Origin: Belliella aquatica
Lineage (GTDB): Bacteria > Bacteroidota > Bacteroidia > Cytophagales > Cyclobacteriaceae
Assembly (NCBI RefSeq): GCF_014637795.1
Contig: NZ_BMFD01000012.1
Coordinates: forward strand, 50,590-114,589
DNA length: 64,000 bases
Reading direction: 5' to 3'
In this document: positions 31,913-40,747 of the stretch, one piece after another
Layout: every line of letters begins with the position of its first letter
How positions within the stretch are numbered: position 1 is the stretch's first letter
Made by a program: the position numbers and the translations under genes
Notes under the pieces: model-generated
What the model was told of the DNA's origin: nothing
What the model saw: the letters and a program-made list of their open reading frames with translations, nothing else
The model's database searches: none

Positions 31913-32311
31913 ATGAATTCAAATATGGTCAGTGCGATTACAGAAGGCGTCAAAGTGAGTGTGGAAGTTACTTATCAACCTGAATTTTCCAGCCCACATC
32001 AGCAACATTTTGTGTTTACTTACAAAGTAAATATAGAAAATAACAGTGCGCATACGATACAATTGATGCGAAGAAAGTGGGAAATTTTTGACGCAGGTGA
32101 TGAATTCAAGATTGTGGAAGGTGATGGCGTAGTCGGACAGCAGCCAATTTTAGAACCAGGACAATCTCATCAATACATCTCAGGGTGCAATTTAAAATCA
32201 GGACTTGGGAAAATGCGTGGCTCTTACATTATGGAGAAAATCAAGGACGGAAAGATTTTTCAAGTTAACATTCCCGAGTTTCAAATGATCGCTCAAATAT
32301 TCGATAATTGA
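31913..32311 (+). CDS. apaG: ApaG-domain protein
   Basis: This 132-residue fibronectin-III-like beta protein is aligned along its whole length with ApaG (EGVKVSVEVTYQPEFSSP, then NNSAHTIQLMRRKW and GVVGQQPILEPGQSHQYISGC). The family name Co2+/Mg2+ efflux comes from a genetic phenotype; the biochemical role is unclear. The ATG at 31925 is an equally plausible start. The stop codon is followed after one base by the start of the methyltransferase gene, so the two are probably cotranscribed. Confidence 0.9.
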   Translation: MNSNMVSAITEGVKVSVEVTYQPEFSSPHQQHFVFTYKVNIENNSAHTIQLMRRKWEIFDAGDEFKIVEGDGVVGQQPILEPGQSHQYISGCNLKSGLGKMRGSYIMEKIKDGKIFQVNIPEFQMIAQIFDN

Positions 32312-32312
32312 T

Positions 32313-33092
32313 TTGAAGAAAAGTATCTATCCACTCTTTTCTTATCTCAAATATTGGCTTCTCCAAGAAGACCAATACGCATTGCAATCACCTTTCATCT
32401 TCCGCATTTATACTAACCTTCTCTCATTTTTTTTAGCAAAAAAAACAGCAGATCTTGACTTAGAAGAAATTAGAAAAATGCTTCTAGAAGATCAGGAAAT
32501 ATTAAAAATTTCAGATCACGGAGCTGGTTCAAAAAAGCTAAAGAGTCATTTTAGAAAAACAGCTGAGGTAACGAAATTTAGTGCTACAGGCAGGAAATTC
32601 TCGCAGTTGTATCAATATTTCTGTTCACTGACACCCGCAGAAAACGTTTTGGAACTAGGGACATGCGTAGGAATAAACAGCAGATATTTAGCTAAAGCGA
32701 CCATGGGAACACTCTATACTTTCGAAGGTGCAGAATCTTTATTCCAAAAGGCACAGGAATTCCCTGTTGAATCAAATACAAAATATATTTTTGGTAACAT
32801 CAAGGATACACTGCCTAATGTTCTTCAACTATTTGAGAAAGTAGACTTCGCTTTGATTGATGCCACACACACTTATGCAGGTACCACTTCCTACTTCAAT
32901 CATATCCTACCCTATCTTCACAAGGGAAGTATTGTGGCGATTGCGGACATTCATTGGTCGAAAGAAATGGATCAAGCATGGGAAGAAATCAAAAAACATC
33001 CTAAAATTCGATTGAGTATAGATTTCTATGAATGTGGTATTTTATTTTTTGATCAAGATATTGCTCAAGGTGAATATATCTTAAAAATCTAA
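32313..33092 (+). CDS. Class I SAM-dependent methyltransferase (O-methyltransferase-like)
   Basis: This 259-residue protein starts at a TTG one base after the apaG stop; no ATG lies near. Motif I is ENVLELGTCVGINSRYLA. The post-I and motif II equivalents are TLYTFEGAE and KVDFALIDATHTYAGTTSYF. HIVAIADIHWSKEM-like sequence near residue 210 resembles catechol-type O-methyltransferases. The N-terminal part contains PLFSYLKYWLLQEDQYALQ and a long helix. The substrate is unknown. It is convergent with the second methyltransferase gene. Confidence 0.8.
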   Translation: MKKSIYPLFSYLKYWLLQEDQYALQSPFIFRIYTNLLSFFLAKKTADLDLEEIRKMLLEDQEILKISDHGAGSKKLKSHFRKTAEVTKFSATGRKFSQLYQYFCSLTPAENVLELGTCVGINSRYLAKATMGTLYTFEGAESLFQKAQEFPVESNTKYIFGNIKDTLPNVLQLFEKVDFALIDATHTYAGTTSYFNHILPYLHKGSIVAIADIHWSKEMDQAWEEIKKHPKIRLSIDFYECGILFFDQDIAQGEYILKI

Positions 33093-33097
33093 AAACA

Positions 33098-33685
33098 TCA
33101 CTTCTTAATCAGCCTGATAAAAATCTCCGAATCTAGTCGTGGGGGAATTGAATTATAGCAAGCCTCCATAGTTTTGATATCAAACAAATCGGAAAAGTAA
33201 GTTCGATACTCCGCTATACTACCGCCAAAAGGAGGGCTATCATTTCCAAAATTCCTATTAAAAAGAACACCAGCAAGCTGACCATTTACCTCAAGCAGAT
33301 CATGCATCTTGTCTGCATAATCTTGCCTAAGTATGATTGGAAGAGCACAGAAAAAAGTCTGTTCTATGATCAAATCATATTTTCCTTGATGATCAAAAAA
33401 GTTTTCATGATGAACATGATCTTTTGGGAAATCAGAATATTTCTCAAGAAAATTATTCAGCGGGACTTTGGAAATATCCAAAATATGCAAATTTTTGAAT
33501 CCTGATTCAAAAGCATACGCAGCTTCATAAGCATTGCCTGCACCAGGGATCAAAACCTTCAAATCTTTGTTATCAATTTGGTCTAAAAATTGCTTAATGG
33601 GGAAAGTAACTTGCCCTACATCCCACCCGATTGAATTTTGATTATATCGAGAGGTCCAATATTGTTCGTTCAGTGAAAGAGTCAT
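33098..33685 (-). CDS. TPMT-family SAM-dependent methyltransferase
   Basis: This 195-residue protein matches the thiopurine-methyltransferase-like group. It begins YWTSRYNQNSIGWDVGQV (the family's N-terminal W...R...GWD motif), then motif I KVLIPGAGNAYEAAYAF, followed by LHILDIS and the later YDLIIEQTFFCALP. Natural substrates of bacterial members are small thiols, selenium compounds or unknown. It is a single gene, convergent with the preceding methyltransferase. Confidence 0.88.
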   Translation of the reverse strand: MTLSLNEQYWTSRYNQNSIGWDVGQVTFPIKQFLDQIDNKDLKVLIPGAGNAYEAAYAFESGFKNLHILDISKVPLNNFLEKYSDFPKDHVHHENFFDHQGKYDLIIEQTFFCALPIILRQDYADKMHDLLEVNGQLAGVLFNRNFGNDSPPFGGSIAEYRTYFSDLFDIKTMEACYNSIPPRLDSEIFIRLIKK

Positions 33686-33725
33686 TATTATTTATTAATT
33701 TGGTAAAAATACAAGGATAAACACC

Positions 33726-34646
33726 ATGAATACCAATTTTGAAAAGGAAAAATCAACTAATACTGAGAAAGGTAAAAACATTTTAATCATTGTTTTGATC
33801 ATTCTTGTAATCATCAGCGGAATCAAGCTTTACTCAGATTCAGTAGATAGAAGCAAAAAAACTGAGGAAATCCTCTTACTTTCTGAGGAAAACAATGAAA
33901 TCAATCAAAGGCTTGATTCAATAACTTTTCAGTTGGATTTGAGAATTCAGGAAATTGAAAAATTGGGTGGTGACATAAGTTCTCTCCAAGAAATAAGAGA
34001 TCAATTAGTCTCAGAAAGAAATCTAGACAAGAAAAGATCAGCTGAGGAAATCGCAGTCTTGAATACAAAGATCAATTCTTATACAACTGTTTTGCAAGAA
34101 AAAGACCAAGAGATCGTCAGGTTAAGAGAGATAAATCAACAACTGTATGCAGAAAATGAAGATTTGAAATCTTCCCAAGCGGAGATAGAAGAAACTGTTG
34201 TGCAGTTGAACCTTAAGAGAGAAGAACTTGAAGAGAAAGTAAATATTGCTGCAAGATTAAAAGCAGAAAATGTGGTCATCGCAGCGGTCAATTCAAGAGG
34301 GAGAGAAAGAGAAGATGGTTTTAGAAACCGTCAGTTAGAACGATTAAAAATAACATTCAATCTGGCTGATAATAAGGTAGCCGAGAAAGGCCCTCGTAAT
34401 ATTTTTGTACAGATCATTGCTCCAAACAATCAACCCATCTTTGATATTGCGAGAGGTTCTGGGACATTTATGATAGATGGTCGAGAAGAATTTTACACTG
34501 TACATCAAGACATCCTGTTCGATAATACAAAGCAGACATTGACGTATTTTTATGAAAAAGGAAGTAAATATGTGGATGGCACTTATCAAGTAAGAATCTA
34601 CGCTGATAATTATCAAATTGGGAGTGGAAGTTTTGAGGTCAAATAA
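33726..34646 (+). CDS. Membrane-anchored coiled-coil protein, unknown
   Basis: This 306-residue protein has a short charged N-terminus, one membrane segment (residues about 20-36, ILIIVLIILVIISGIKLY) and a long coiled coil from about residue 45 to 185. A C-terminal beta-rich domain of about 100 residues follows (FRNRQLERLKITFNLADNKV... YADNYQIGSGSFEVK). That end may be a periplasmic immunoglobulin-like or jelly-roll domain. No family is recognised with certainty. It sits upstream of rpsF but the ribosomal operon has its own promoter. Confidence 0.75.
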   Translation: MNTNFEKEKSTNTEKGKNILIIVLIILVIISGIKLYSDSVDRSKKTEEILLLSEENNEINQRLDSITFQLDLRIQEIEKLGGDISSLQEIRDQLVSERNLDKKRSAEEIAVLNTKINSYTTVLQEKDQEIVRLREINQQLYAENEDLKSSQAEIEETVVQLNLKREELEEKVNIAARLKAENVVIAAVNSRGREREDGFRNRQLERLKITFNLADNKVAEKGPRNIFVQIIAPNNQPIFDIARGSGTFMIDGREEFYTVHQDILFDNTKQTLTYFYEKGSKYVDGTYQVRIYADNYQIGSGSFEVK

Positions 34647-34701
34647 TTTAAGAATCTCTTCTTCCATTTCTAGCACAACACATTTTAATTTAAGCTAATA
34701 A

Positions 34702-34732
34702 TTGTATAAAACAGATTATTACACTACTTTTG
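34702..34732 (+). promoter_or_regulatory. Bacteroidota-type promoter for rpsF operon
   Basis: TTG at 34702-34704 is followed after 20 bases by TACTTTTG (34725-34732), a match to TAnnTTTG, with the rpsF start 40 bases further on. Confidence 0.6.
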
Positions 34733-34771
34733 CGGTCTGTTTAAATAAAAATACATTAAACAATTAAAAAA

Positions 34772-35143
34772 ATGTTCCAAAAAAATTATGAAACGGTATT
34801 CATACTAACTCCCGTTTTGTCTGATGTTCAGATGAAGGATACCGTAGACAAGTTTGTAAACTTGTTAAAAGAACAGGGGGCAGAAATCGTAAATGTCGAA
34901 AATTGGGGCCTCAAAAAGATGGCTTATGCAATTCAGAAGAAAAGCACCGGTTTTTACGTTTTGATCGAATTCAAAGCTGAGCCGACTTTAATTAAGAAGT
35001 TTGAGCTTGAAATCAGAAGAGACGAGAAGATTTTAAGATTCTTGACTACAGCATTCGATAAGCATTCTTTGGCTTACGCTGAGAAAAGAAGAAAAGGTGA
35101 ATTTAACAAAAAAGCAGAAGCTAAGGAGGAGCAAGCCTCATGA
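34772..35143 (+). CDS. rpsF: 30S ribosomal protein S6
   Basis: This 123-residue ribosomal protein begins [14 protein letters not shown] and contains the conserved [20 protein letters not shown] and [14 protein letters not shown] Lys/Glu-rich tail follows, as in Bacteroidota S6. It binds the central domain of 16S rRNA together with S18. The stop codon overlaps the rpsR start by four bases (ATGA). Confidence 0.97.
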   Translation: MFQKNYETVFILTPVLSDVQMKDTVDKFVNLLKEQGAEIVNVENWGLKKMAYAIQKKSTGFYVLIEFKAEPTLIKKFELEIRRDEKILRFLTTAFDKHSLAYAEKRRKGEFNKKAEAKEEQAS

Positions 35144-35391
35144 CATTAAGAAACGAACCAATCAATAGAGTAGAGAATAGAAAGAAATATTGCCGATTCA
35201 AAAAGAATGGCATCAAGTATATTGACTACAAAGATCCTAACTTCCTTTTGAAGTTTGTGAACGAGCAAGGTAAAATCCTTCCAAGAAGATTGACCGGTAA
35301 CTCTGCGAAGTTCCAAAGAAAAGTGGCTAACGCTATCAAAAAAGCAAGACACTTGGCTTTATTGCCATTCGTAGCTGACGGATTGAAATAA
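35140..35391 (+). CDS. rpsR: 30S ribosomal protein S18
   Basis: This 83-residue basic protein carries the S18 core [21 protein letters not shown], followed by [17 protein letters not shown] and [11 protein letters not shown]. There is no zinc-binding cysteine set beyond the single CRF. It forms a heterodimer with S6 on the platform of the 30S subunit. It overlaps rpsF by four bases. Confidence 0.97.
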   Translation: MTLRNEPINRVENRKKYCRFKKNGIKYIDYKDPNFLLKFVNEQGKILPRRLTGNSAKFQRKVANAIKKARHLALLPFVADGLK

Positions 35392-35433
35392 TCCAAGCCT
35401 GATCGATTATTTACAAATTAAAAATTTATCACA

Positions 35434-35877
35434 ATGGAAGTTATCTTAAAAACAGACATAAAAGGTTTAGGTTACAAGAATGATCTTGTGGCAGTAAAAC
35501 CTGGATATGGCAGAAACTACCTTATCCCACAGGGATTTGCAGTTTTGGCTACTCTATCCAACAAGAAAATACTTGCTGAAAACATCAAGCAAGCAGCTCA
35601 CAAAGCTGAGAAAATCAAAACTGAAGCTGAAGGAATTTCTGCTAAATTGGCCAACCTTACTTTGGAAATCAAAGCTAAGATCGGTGAATCAGGTAAAATC
35701 TTCGGAAAAGTTACTACACTTCAAATTTCTGATGCTTTGGCTAGCCAAGGAATCGAAATTGACAGAAAGAAAATTTCTATCAATGTCCCTGTACAAACTG
35801 CAGGTGAATTCGAAGCTGAAGTAGATCTTCACAGAGAAGTAAAAAGCTCAGTAAAATTTGCTGTTGTTGCAGAATAA
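35434..35877 (+). CDS. rplI: 50S ribosomal protein L9
   Basis: This 147-residue protein begins MEVILKTDIKGLGYKNDLV and has the 23S rRNA-binding motif GYGRNYLIPQGFA. A long connecting helix and the C-terminal domain (GKIFGKVTTLQISDALASQG) follow. It is the last gene of the operon. A strong hairpin terminator lies 20 bases after its stop. Confidence 0.97.
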   Translation: MEVILKTDIKGLGYKNDLVAVKPGYGRNYLIPQGFAVLATLSNKKILAENIKQAAHKAEKIKTEAEGISAKLANLTLEIKAKIGESGKIFGKVTTLQISDALASQGIEIDRKKISINVPVQTAGEFEAEVDLHREVKSSVKFAVVAE

Positions 35878-35895
35878 GCACAAGCAAAAGAAAAA

Positions 35896-35932
35896 CAAAA
35901 AAAGCTTTCTCTATCGAGAAAGCTTTTTTTGT
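35896..35932. terminator. Terminator after rplI
   Basis: AAAAAAAGCTTTCTC / GAGAAAGCTTTTTTT has a 4-nt TATC loop and T tracts both ways. It also serves the convergent small gene at 35933. Confidence 0.9.
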
Positions 35933-36181
35933 TTAATTCAACGCGATCTTTTCTAGATCTTCAATTAATTTCTTAGAAATAGCTCTAGCGTTTTCTTCAC
36001 GTTTAGCTTTAAAAAGTGCTAATGCTTTTTGGCTTTTTTCAATGACACCTACAGGATTATTGTCATATTCATAGCTCTTCAAACACCAACTTAATTCAGC
36101 ATAAAGCTTGTCATCAAGTTTCAATTTCTCCAGTTTTTCCAAAGTGCTGACCACTGTTTTTTCAAGATTTTTAACTGCCAT
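35933..36181 (-). CDS. Small conserved helical protein, unknown
   Basis: This 82-residue protein is all-helical by pattern (NLEKTVVSTLEKLEKLKL, then KLYAELSWCLKSYEYDNNPV, then ALALFKAKREENARAISKKL). No catalytic motif, signal peptide or membrane segment is visible. It is not recognised, but codon usage and a clean start/terminator context argue that it is real. It is transcribed leftward into the rplI terminator. Confidence 0.7.
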   Translation of the reverse strand: MAVKNLEKTVVSTLEKLEKLKLDDKLYAELSWCLKSYEYDNNPVGVIEKSQKALALFKAKREENARAISKKLIEDLEKIALN

Positions 36182-36409
36182 TTTTGTAAATTTAATAGGG
36201 TTAAGAAATAATTTTCACAACAAAATAGTATAATATTTTTTGAAATAACAAAATTAACCTAGTTATGGTAACAATTATTTAATAAAGCAGGACATCATAT
36301 CATGAATAAAATCTGATCATTTGAAGCTAGTTGGAAGCTTTAAATCCAAGGAAAAACAAAGAGGAATTGAGTTTCAGATCAAGAAAGTTATCTTTAAGAA
36401 AAAATCAAA

Positions 36410-37048
36410 ATGGAAAGAAAGCAAACCCTTCAAGAAGAATTTGCCAATAGCATCAGTCACGGAATAGGTGTTTTGTTTAGTGTTGTCGCCATTTCCTTGC
36501 TCGTAACTTTTTCAGTTTTGAATGGTACTGCTATTCATATTGTCAGCTGTAGCATTTTTGGGGCCTCTATCCTACTTCTTTACACATTTTCTACTTTATA
36601 CCATGCAGTCCAAGACCCTACTGTGAAGGCCTGGTTAAGGACTCTAGATCATATCGGAATATACATCTTAATCGCAGGAACATATACCCCTTTCCTTCTC
36701 CTTTCTGTACAAGGATTTTTAGGATGGCTTTTCTTTGGAATCATTTGGGGACTTACAGCCTTCGGAATAGTTTTTAAGATCTTTTATACTGATAGGTTCA
36801 AAAAAGCATCATTGATTTTGTATTTATCGATGGGATGGTTAGCGATTTTTATCATCCGTCCACTCTTAGATAACTTGAGCAATCCCATTCTCTTTTTGAT
36901 AGCGGCTGGAGGATTAAGTTATACACTTGGTACTATTTTTTATACTAGACCGAAAATAAAGTATGCCCACACGATATGGCATTTGTTTGTATTGGGTGGA
37001 ACAATCCTTCATTTTATTGCGATTATGTATTTAATTCAAGACTTATAA
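36410..37048 (+). CDS. Hemolysin III / PAQR family membrane protein
   Basis: This 212-residue protein has seven hydrophobic helices. The family's metal-binding residues are in helix 1 (EEFANSISHGIGV), around TLYHAVQDP and LDHIGIYILIAGTYTPF, and in the last helices (AHTIWHLFVLGGTILHF). The family includes bacterial YqfA/hemolysin III and eukaryotic adiponectin receptors. In bacteria it is linked to membrane fluidity or hydrolase activity; whether it lyses cells is doubtful. It is a single gene; the tRNA promoter follows. Confidence 0.9.
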   Translation: MERKQTLQEEFANSISHGIGVLFSVVAISLLVTFSVLNGTAIHIVSCSIFGASILLLYTFSTLYHAVQDPTVKAWLRTLDHIGIYILIAGTYTPFLLLSVQGFLGWLFFGIIWGLTAFGIVFKIFYTDRFKKASLILYLSMGWLAIFIIRPLLDNLSNPILFLIAAGGLSYTLGTIFYTRPKIKYAHTIWHLFVLGGTILHFIAIMYLIQDL

Positions 37049-37126
37049 AGCCAATATAAATAAACAGTGTTTTTTTTCTGATTGAAATCTAGGTGATTAA
37101 GAAAAAGTACATAAAATCTTTATCTA

Positions 37127-37162
37127 TTGACTTGCATAAAATAGAAAGTCCTCCTACATTTG
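37127..37162 (+). promoter_or_regulatory. Promoter of tRNA-Gln
   Basis: A TTGACTTG box (37127-37134) and TACATTTG (37155-37162) are 20 bases apart, a good match to the Bacteroidota consensus. The tRNA begins 38 bases further on. Confidence 0.6.
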
Positions 37163-37200
37163 TACCACCTTAAAGAAGAGCAATCAACTGCAAGTGAAAT

Positions 37201-37273
37201 TGGCCGATGGTGTAACTGGCAACACGTCTGGTTTTGGTCCAGAAGAGTCCAGGTTCGAGCCCTGGTCGGCCAA
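37201..37273 (+). tRNA. tRNA-Gln (UUG)
   Basis: The 73-nt cloverleaf has a 7-bp acceptor stem (TGGCCGA/TCGGCCA), a D arm, an anticodon stem TCTGG/CCAGA with loop TTTTGGT (anticodon TTG) and a T arm CCAGG-TTCGAGC-CCTGG. Discriminator A ends the gene and CCA is not encoded, so the CCA-adding enzyme at 2142 must complete it. A stem-loop terminator follows directly. Confidence 0.95.
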
Positions 37274-37276
37274 CAT

Positions 37277-37320
37277 TAAAAATCCCAAACTGATTTTATA
37301 GGTTTGGGATTTTTGTTTTA
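37277..37320. terminator. Terminator after tRNA-Gln
   Basis: AAAAATCCCAAACT / AGGTTTGGGATTTTT, with an 8-nt loop and T tracts on both flanks, lies 5 bases after the tRNA and before the stop of the convergent oxidoreductase gene. Confidence 0.85.
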
Positions 37321-37327
37321 ACATCAC

Positions 37328-38656
37328 TTATACTTTTGGCAATTTCCAACCATTGTGGTAGCTAGCTCCTAACAAATCATTGGCTTCAGACTTATTGAAA
37401 ACTCCTTTATCCTGATCCCAGTAAATTTTCTCACCTGTCTTATATGCAATATTGCCCATGTGCGCATTGATTGCTGCTATACTGCCTGTTTCTACACCAC
37501 ACTTCAATAAAGAAGCATCATTTTTTGAAATTGATTCCACAAAATTCATTGTATGCAAATCCAATGCATTCCCTGTTGGTTTTACTCTTGACATTGCTTC
37601 CAGTTTAGGCTTATCTCCCTCCTTTTCAGAAATTATTTCCCAACCACCTCTATTAACCACAAGCGTTGCATTATTTCCTATAAAAGCAATGCCTTCATTA
37701 TATCCATAATTTCCTCCATCTATTCCTGTAGCATGTTCCCAGAGCATATTGAATCCTTCATATTCATATATTGTCTGTAGGGTATCTGGCGTTTCTGAGG
37801 CATCATTGGGGTAAGCCAGTTTCCCTCCTGAAGCCATGATTGATTTTGGCGCAGACACACCCATTGCAAAAAGGGCAATATCTATTTCATGAACTCCCCA
37901 ATCTGTCATCAAACCACCCGCATAATCCCAAAACCATCTGAAATTAAAATGAAAGCGATTTTCATTAAAGGAACGCTTTGGTGCTGGACCAAGCCACATA
38001 TCATAATCCACTCCTTGGGGTACTGGAGAGTCTTGCTTTACTGGAACGGGCTTCATCCAGCCTTGATACGCCCAACACTTTACCAATCGGATATTACCCA
38101 ATTGACCAGACTTGACAAAATCAATTGCCTCACTATACTGCGAACCACTTCTTTGCCATTGGCCCACTTGGACTAATTTACCATAGCGAGCTGTGGCATC
38201 TACCATCACTTTACATTCTTCTATTGAATTCGCTAAAGGCTTTTCAACATAGACATGTTTTCCAGCAGAGAGACTATCTACCAAGTTCAAACAATGCCAA
38301 TGATCTGGAGTGCCAATAATGACTATATCAATGTCCTTATTCTCTAACATTTTTCTATAATCAGTGTATAATGTAGGTTTTCTATTTCTTTGCTTGACAA
38401 CATCTTCTGCACGCTGATTCAAAACGTTTTGATCTATATCTGCAAGTGCGATGCAGTTTACTTGGGGCATTTTTAACATCGAGTTCATATTTGACCAGCC
38501 CATACCTTTACACCCGATCACCCCTACATTTATCTGATCATTCGCTCCGATTTTTTGTGTGGTTCTAAAAAACTGTTCCGCTGTTACTACATTAGACATC
38601 GTAATTCCTGCTGTTGCTAAGAGGCTGTTTTGTAAAAATCTTCTTCTTGAATTCAT
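37328..38656 (-). CDS. Gfo/Idh/MocA family oxidoreductase, Tat-exported
   Basis: This 442-residue enzyme has a twin-arginine signal (NSRRRFLQNSLLATAGITM). The Rossmann domain starts NVGVIGCKGMGWSNMN, with the dinucleotide-fold continuation VIIGTPDHWHCLNLVDSL and the conserved EKPLANSIEEC, containing the family Lys. The Tat signal implies that it folds with its NAD(P) cofactor before export to the periplasm. Such secreted members in Bacteroidota often act on sugars or glycosides; the substrate is not known. It is a single gene with no sugar-utilisation neighbours. Confidence 0.92.
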   Translation of the reverse strand: MNSRRRFLQNSLLATAGITMSNVVTAEQFFRTTQKIGANDQINVGVIGCKGMGWSNMNSMLKMPQVNCIALADIDQNVLNQRAEDVVKQRNRKPTLYTDYRKMLENKDIDIVIIGTPDHWHCLNLVDSLSAGKHVYVEKPLANSIEECKVMVDATARYGKLVQVGQWQRSGSQYSEAIDFVKSGQLGNIRLVKCWAYQGWMKPVPVKQDSPVPQGVDYDMWLGPAPKRSFNENRFHFNFRWFWDYAGGLMTDWGVHEIDIALFAMGVSAPKSIMASGGKLAYPNDASETPDTLQTIYEYEGFNMLWEHATGIDGGNYGYNEGIAFIGNNATLVVNRGGWEIISEKEGDKPKLEAMSRVKPTGNALDLHTMNFVESISKNDASLLKCGVETGSIAAINAHMGNIAYKTGEKIYWDQDKGVFNKSEANDLLGASYHNGWKLPKV

Positions 38657-38895
38657 AGGTCATTTTGGTTTTTTTGAGATTTGTTAAGTTTTCAAATGAA
38701 ATATATTGAGATCGCAAGCATTTCATTCGTTAAGTGTTAAATATACGCTTTAAAAAATAAATGAAAAATCCATTTCCTATCCCTGTCTAAAATTAATGAA
38801 TAATCAAATACCCTTTTTAAAACTTAACGGAAAAACACAGGATTAAACTTTTTTTAAAACTATTTTATTAAGAAATTTCAAAAAAAATCTATGCT

Positions 38896-40053
38896 ATGAA
38901 AAACTTGTATGCCTTATTGATAATATTAACAATGATTTCCTGTGGTGGAAGTGGTGAAAATAAAACACTCTCTGGAGAACTGAGTTATGAATTAGTAAAA
39001 GTTGACTCTTTCACCGTAGAAAATCTAACTAAAGTAAGAATCACTGATTACAGCGAATCAGAAAACATTTTTTTAGGATACAGCGAAGCTGAAAATGATG
39101 TATTAGAAATTTCTCCAAAAGGAGAAATTCTCAAGAGAGTAAACTTAAGCGGAGAGGGGCCTGAAAAACTAGGAAACTGGGTTCCCCTGGGCTTGAGTTT
39201 TGGACCTGATGACAAAAGAGTTTTTCAACTTCCTTTTCAGCTGGTGACATACAATAAGGATTACAAACAGCTTGAAAACATAAGAATCCAATCTCCCCTA
39301 CCAGTCAGAACAAACTCACCATTAGGTAAAACGGCATATTTCATAGAAAATGGCAATCCTCGTTATTTGGTAGGGCCTACCACTTTCCTTTCTGCACATC
39401 TACTTATTTACAATGAAGAAGGGCGAGATACTTTACAAAATTTCTCCTTACTCTATCCTGAATCAGGTCAGATGAAATCTATTATTCCATACGAGGAAGA
39501 CTCTTACTATAAAAAAACTGAAAATATCTACACTGATTTAATGAACAAATCATTTTTCATTGATCAGAAAAATTTGATTCTTCTTCAAGGTTTATCAGAG
39601 ACAATACAAATTTATGATCTTTCGGATTTCTCACTTATAAAAAATATTCCAATAACACATGCTGAATTCTTAAAATACGATCCAGTTCCAGTTGGGACCG
39701 CATTTGATGATCCCAGAACAAAGCAATTGTCTTCCATGGCTGGTAGAAATCAAAGGATATTTCAATTGAGCGAAGATTATTGGTTGATTAGATATTATCA
39801 GGGAGTTACAAATGCTGAATTTGAAGCTAGAGATTCAGAAGAAGAGCCATTTCGATATGCAGATGCAACAGATAAAATCAAGCTTCTTGTAATCAAAAAT
39901 GGTGAGCAAGTTTCATCAGAATTAAGCGTTCCCGAAGGAGTCATGCTGTTTTCACTAGGGAAAAATAAAATCTTAATTCAAGAAAATGCTAGTATAGAAA
40001 TAGAAGAAGAATTTACTAAGTACTCCATTTATGAATTCAAGGAAGTGAATTGA
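38896..40053 (+). CDS. DUF4221-like lipoprotein, probable beta-propeller
   Basis: This 385-residue protein has a lipoprotein signal (LTMISCGGSG, Cys17). Repeated strand-turn blocks follow, such as VLEISPKGEILKRVNLSGEGPE, TIQIYDLSDFSLIKNI and LLVIKNGEQVSSELSV, in the manner of six-bladed beta propellers found in Bacteroidota. The overall pattern resembles DUF4221 proteins; that assignment is from memory. It is probably on the outer membrane or periplasmic face. It stands alone, and its function is unknown. Confidence 0.65.
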   Translation: MKNLYALLIILTMISCGGSGENKTLSGELSYELVKVDSFTVENLTKVRITDYSESENIFLGYSEAENDVLEISPKGEILKRVNLSGEGPEKLGNWVPLGLSFGPDDKRVFQLPFQLVTYNKDYKQLENIRIQSPLPVRTNSPLGKTAYFIENGNPRYLVGPTTFLSAHLLIYNEEGRDTLQNFSLLYPESGQMKSIIPYEEDSYYKKTENIYTDLMNKSFFIDQKNLILLQGLSETIQIYDLSDFSLIKNIPITHAEFLKYDPVPVGTAFDDPRTKQLSSMAGRNQRIFQLSEDYWLIRYYQGVTNAEFEARDSEEEPFRYADATDKIKLLVIKNGEQVSSELSVPEGVMLFSLGKNKILIQENASIEIEEEFTKYSIYEFKEVN

Positions 40054-40072
40054 GCGTCCAGTGAAATATAGG

Positions 40073-40110
40073 AAGTGGGCAATCAATTTATCAGATTGCC
40101 CACTTTTCTT
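40073..40110. terminator. Bidirectional terminator between the lipoprotein gene and tenA
   Basis: AAGTGGGCAATC / GATTGCCCACTT is a 12-bp perfect stem with a 9-nt loop, followed by TTCTTG. The right arm contains the 3' end of tenA, so the last codons of that gene are part of the stem. Confidence 0.8.
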
Positions 40111-40747
40111 GTTTATAAGCAGAATCCCAAAACATCCATTCTAACTTCGTCGCCATCTCAAAAGCATCATGCATTTGAGCCTTCAATGAATCACTTGCTT
40201 TCGCTGCCAAATCATCTGCAACATTGATTGCTTGATTTACAGAGTTGGCAAAATCTTCACCTGCATAAGTGTCGATCCAATTTTTGTATGGGTTTAAATT
40301 TTCAGCTTCCTGTTGAGAATAAATATGATCTCCAACCTTTTTGTAAATCCAAAAACAAGGTAAAACTGCTGCAACTGCAACTTCTACATTTGAAAAGGCA
40401 GCTTGAGAAAGTAAATAATTAGTGTATAGCAGACAGGTCGGAGAAGGTTGGACTTCTTCAGGAATCCCCAAAGTCTTGAAATACCCTTCATGCAATGCCC
40501 GCTCAACAACGATTGCCCCCGAAGCAAATTGAGAAAAGGCAAGAACTTGATCTAAATCGTTTAACCTTCCAGAAATTGTGCTCAATGCTTTTCCAAATTC
40601 CCCCAAATAATAAGCATCTTGAGCCATGTAAAATTTGAATTTTTCTTTGTTCAAATTTCCATTACTCAACTCCTGATTGAAAGGCAATTTTAAGATCTGA
40701 TTATAAATGGGATTTGCTCTTTCCCAAGTTTGTTCACTCCATTTCAT
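40091..40747 (-). CDS. tenA: Thiaminase II / TenA-family protein
   Basis: This 218-residue helical protein hydrolyses aminopyrimidines derived from thiamine breakdown to HMP, a salvage step. The HMP-binding residues appear in MAQDAYYLGEFG (Asp44). The active-site Cys is Cys131 in VLPCFWIYKKVGDHI, and a C-terminal Glu lies in KLEWMFWDSAY. All family key residues are present. It overlaps thiD by 14 bases and is the last gene of the TPP-riboswitch-controlled operon. Confidence 0.92.
   Translation of the reverse strand: MKWSEQTWERANPIYNQILKLPFNQELSNGNLNKEKFKFYMAQDAYYLGEFGKALSTISGRLNDLDQVLAFSQFASGAIVVERALHEGYFKTLGIPEEVQPSPTCLLYTNYLLSQAAFSNVEVAVAAVLPCFWIYKKVGDHIYSQQEAENLNPYKNWIDTYAGEDFANSVNQAINVADDLAAKASDSLKAQMHDAFEMATKLEWMFWDSAYKQEKWAI

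Noticed and set aside
37201..37273. Integration site at tRNA-Gln
   Set aside because: No integrase gene and no repeated 3' end of the tRNA is seen nearby.
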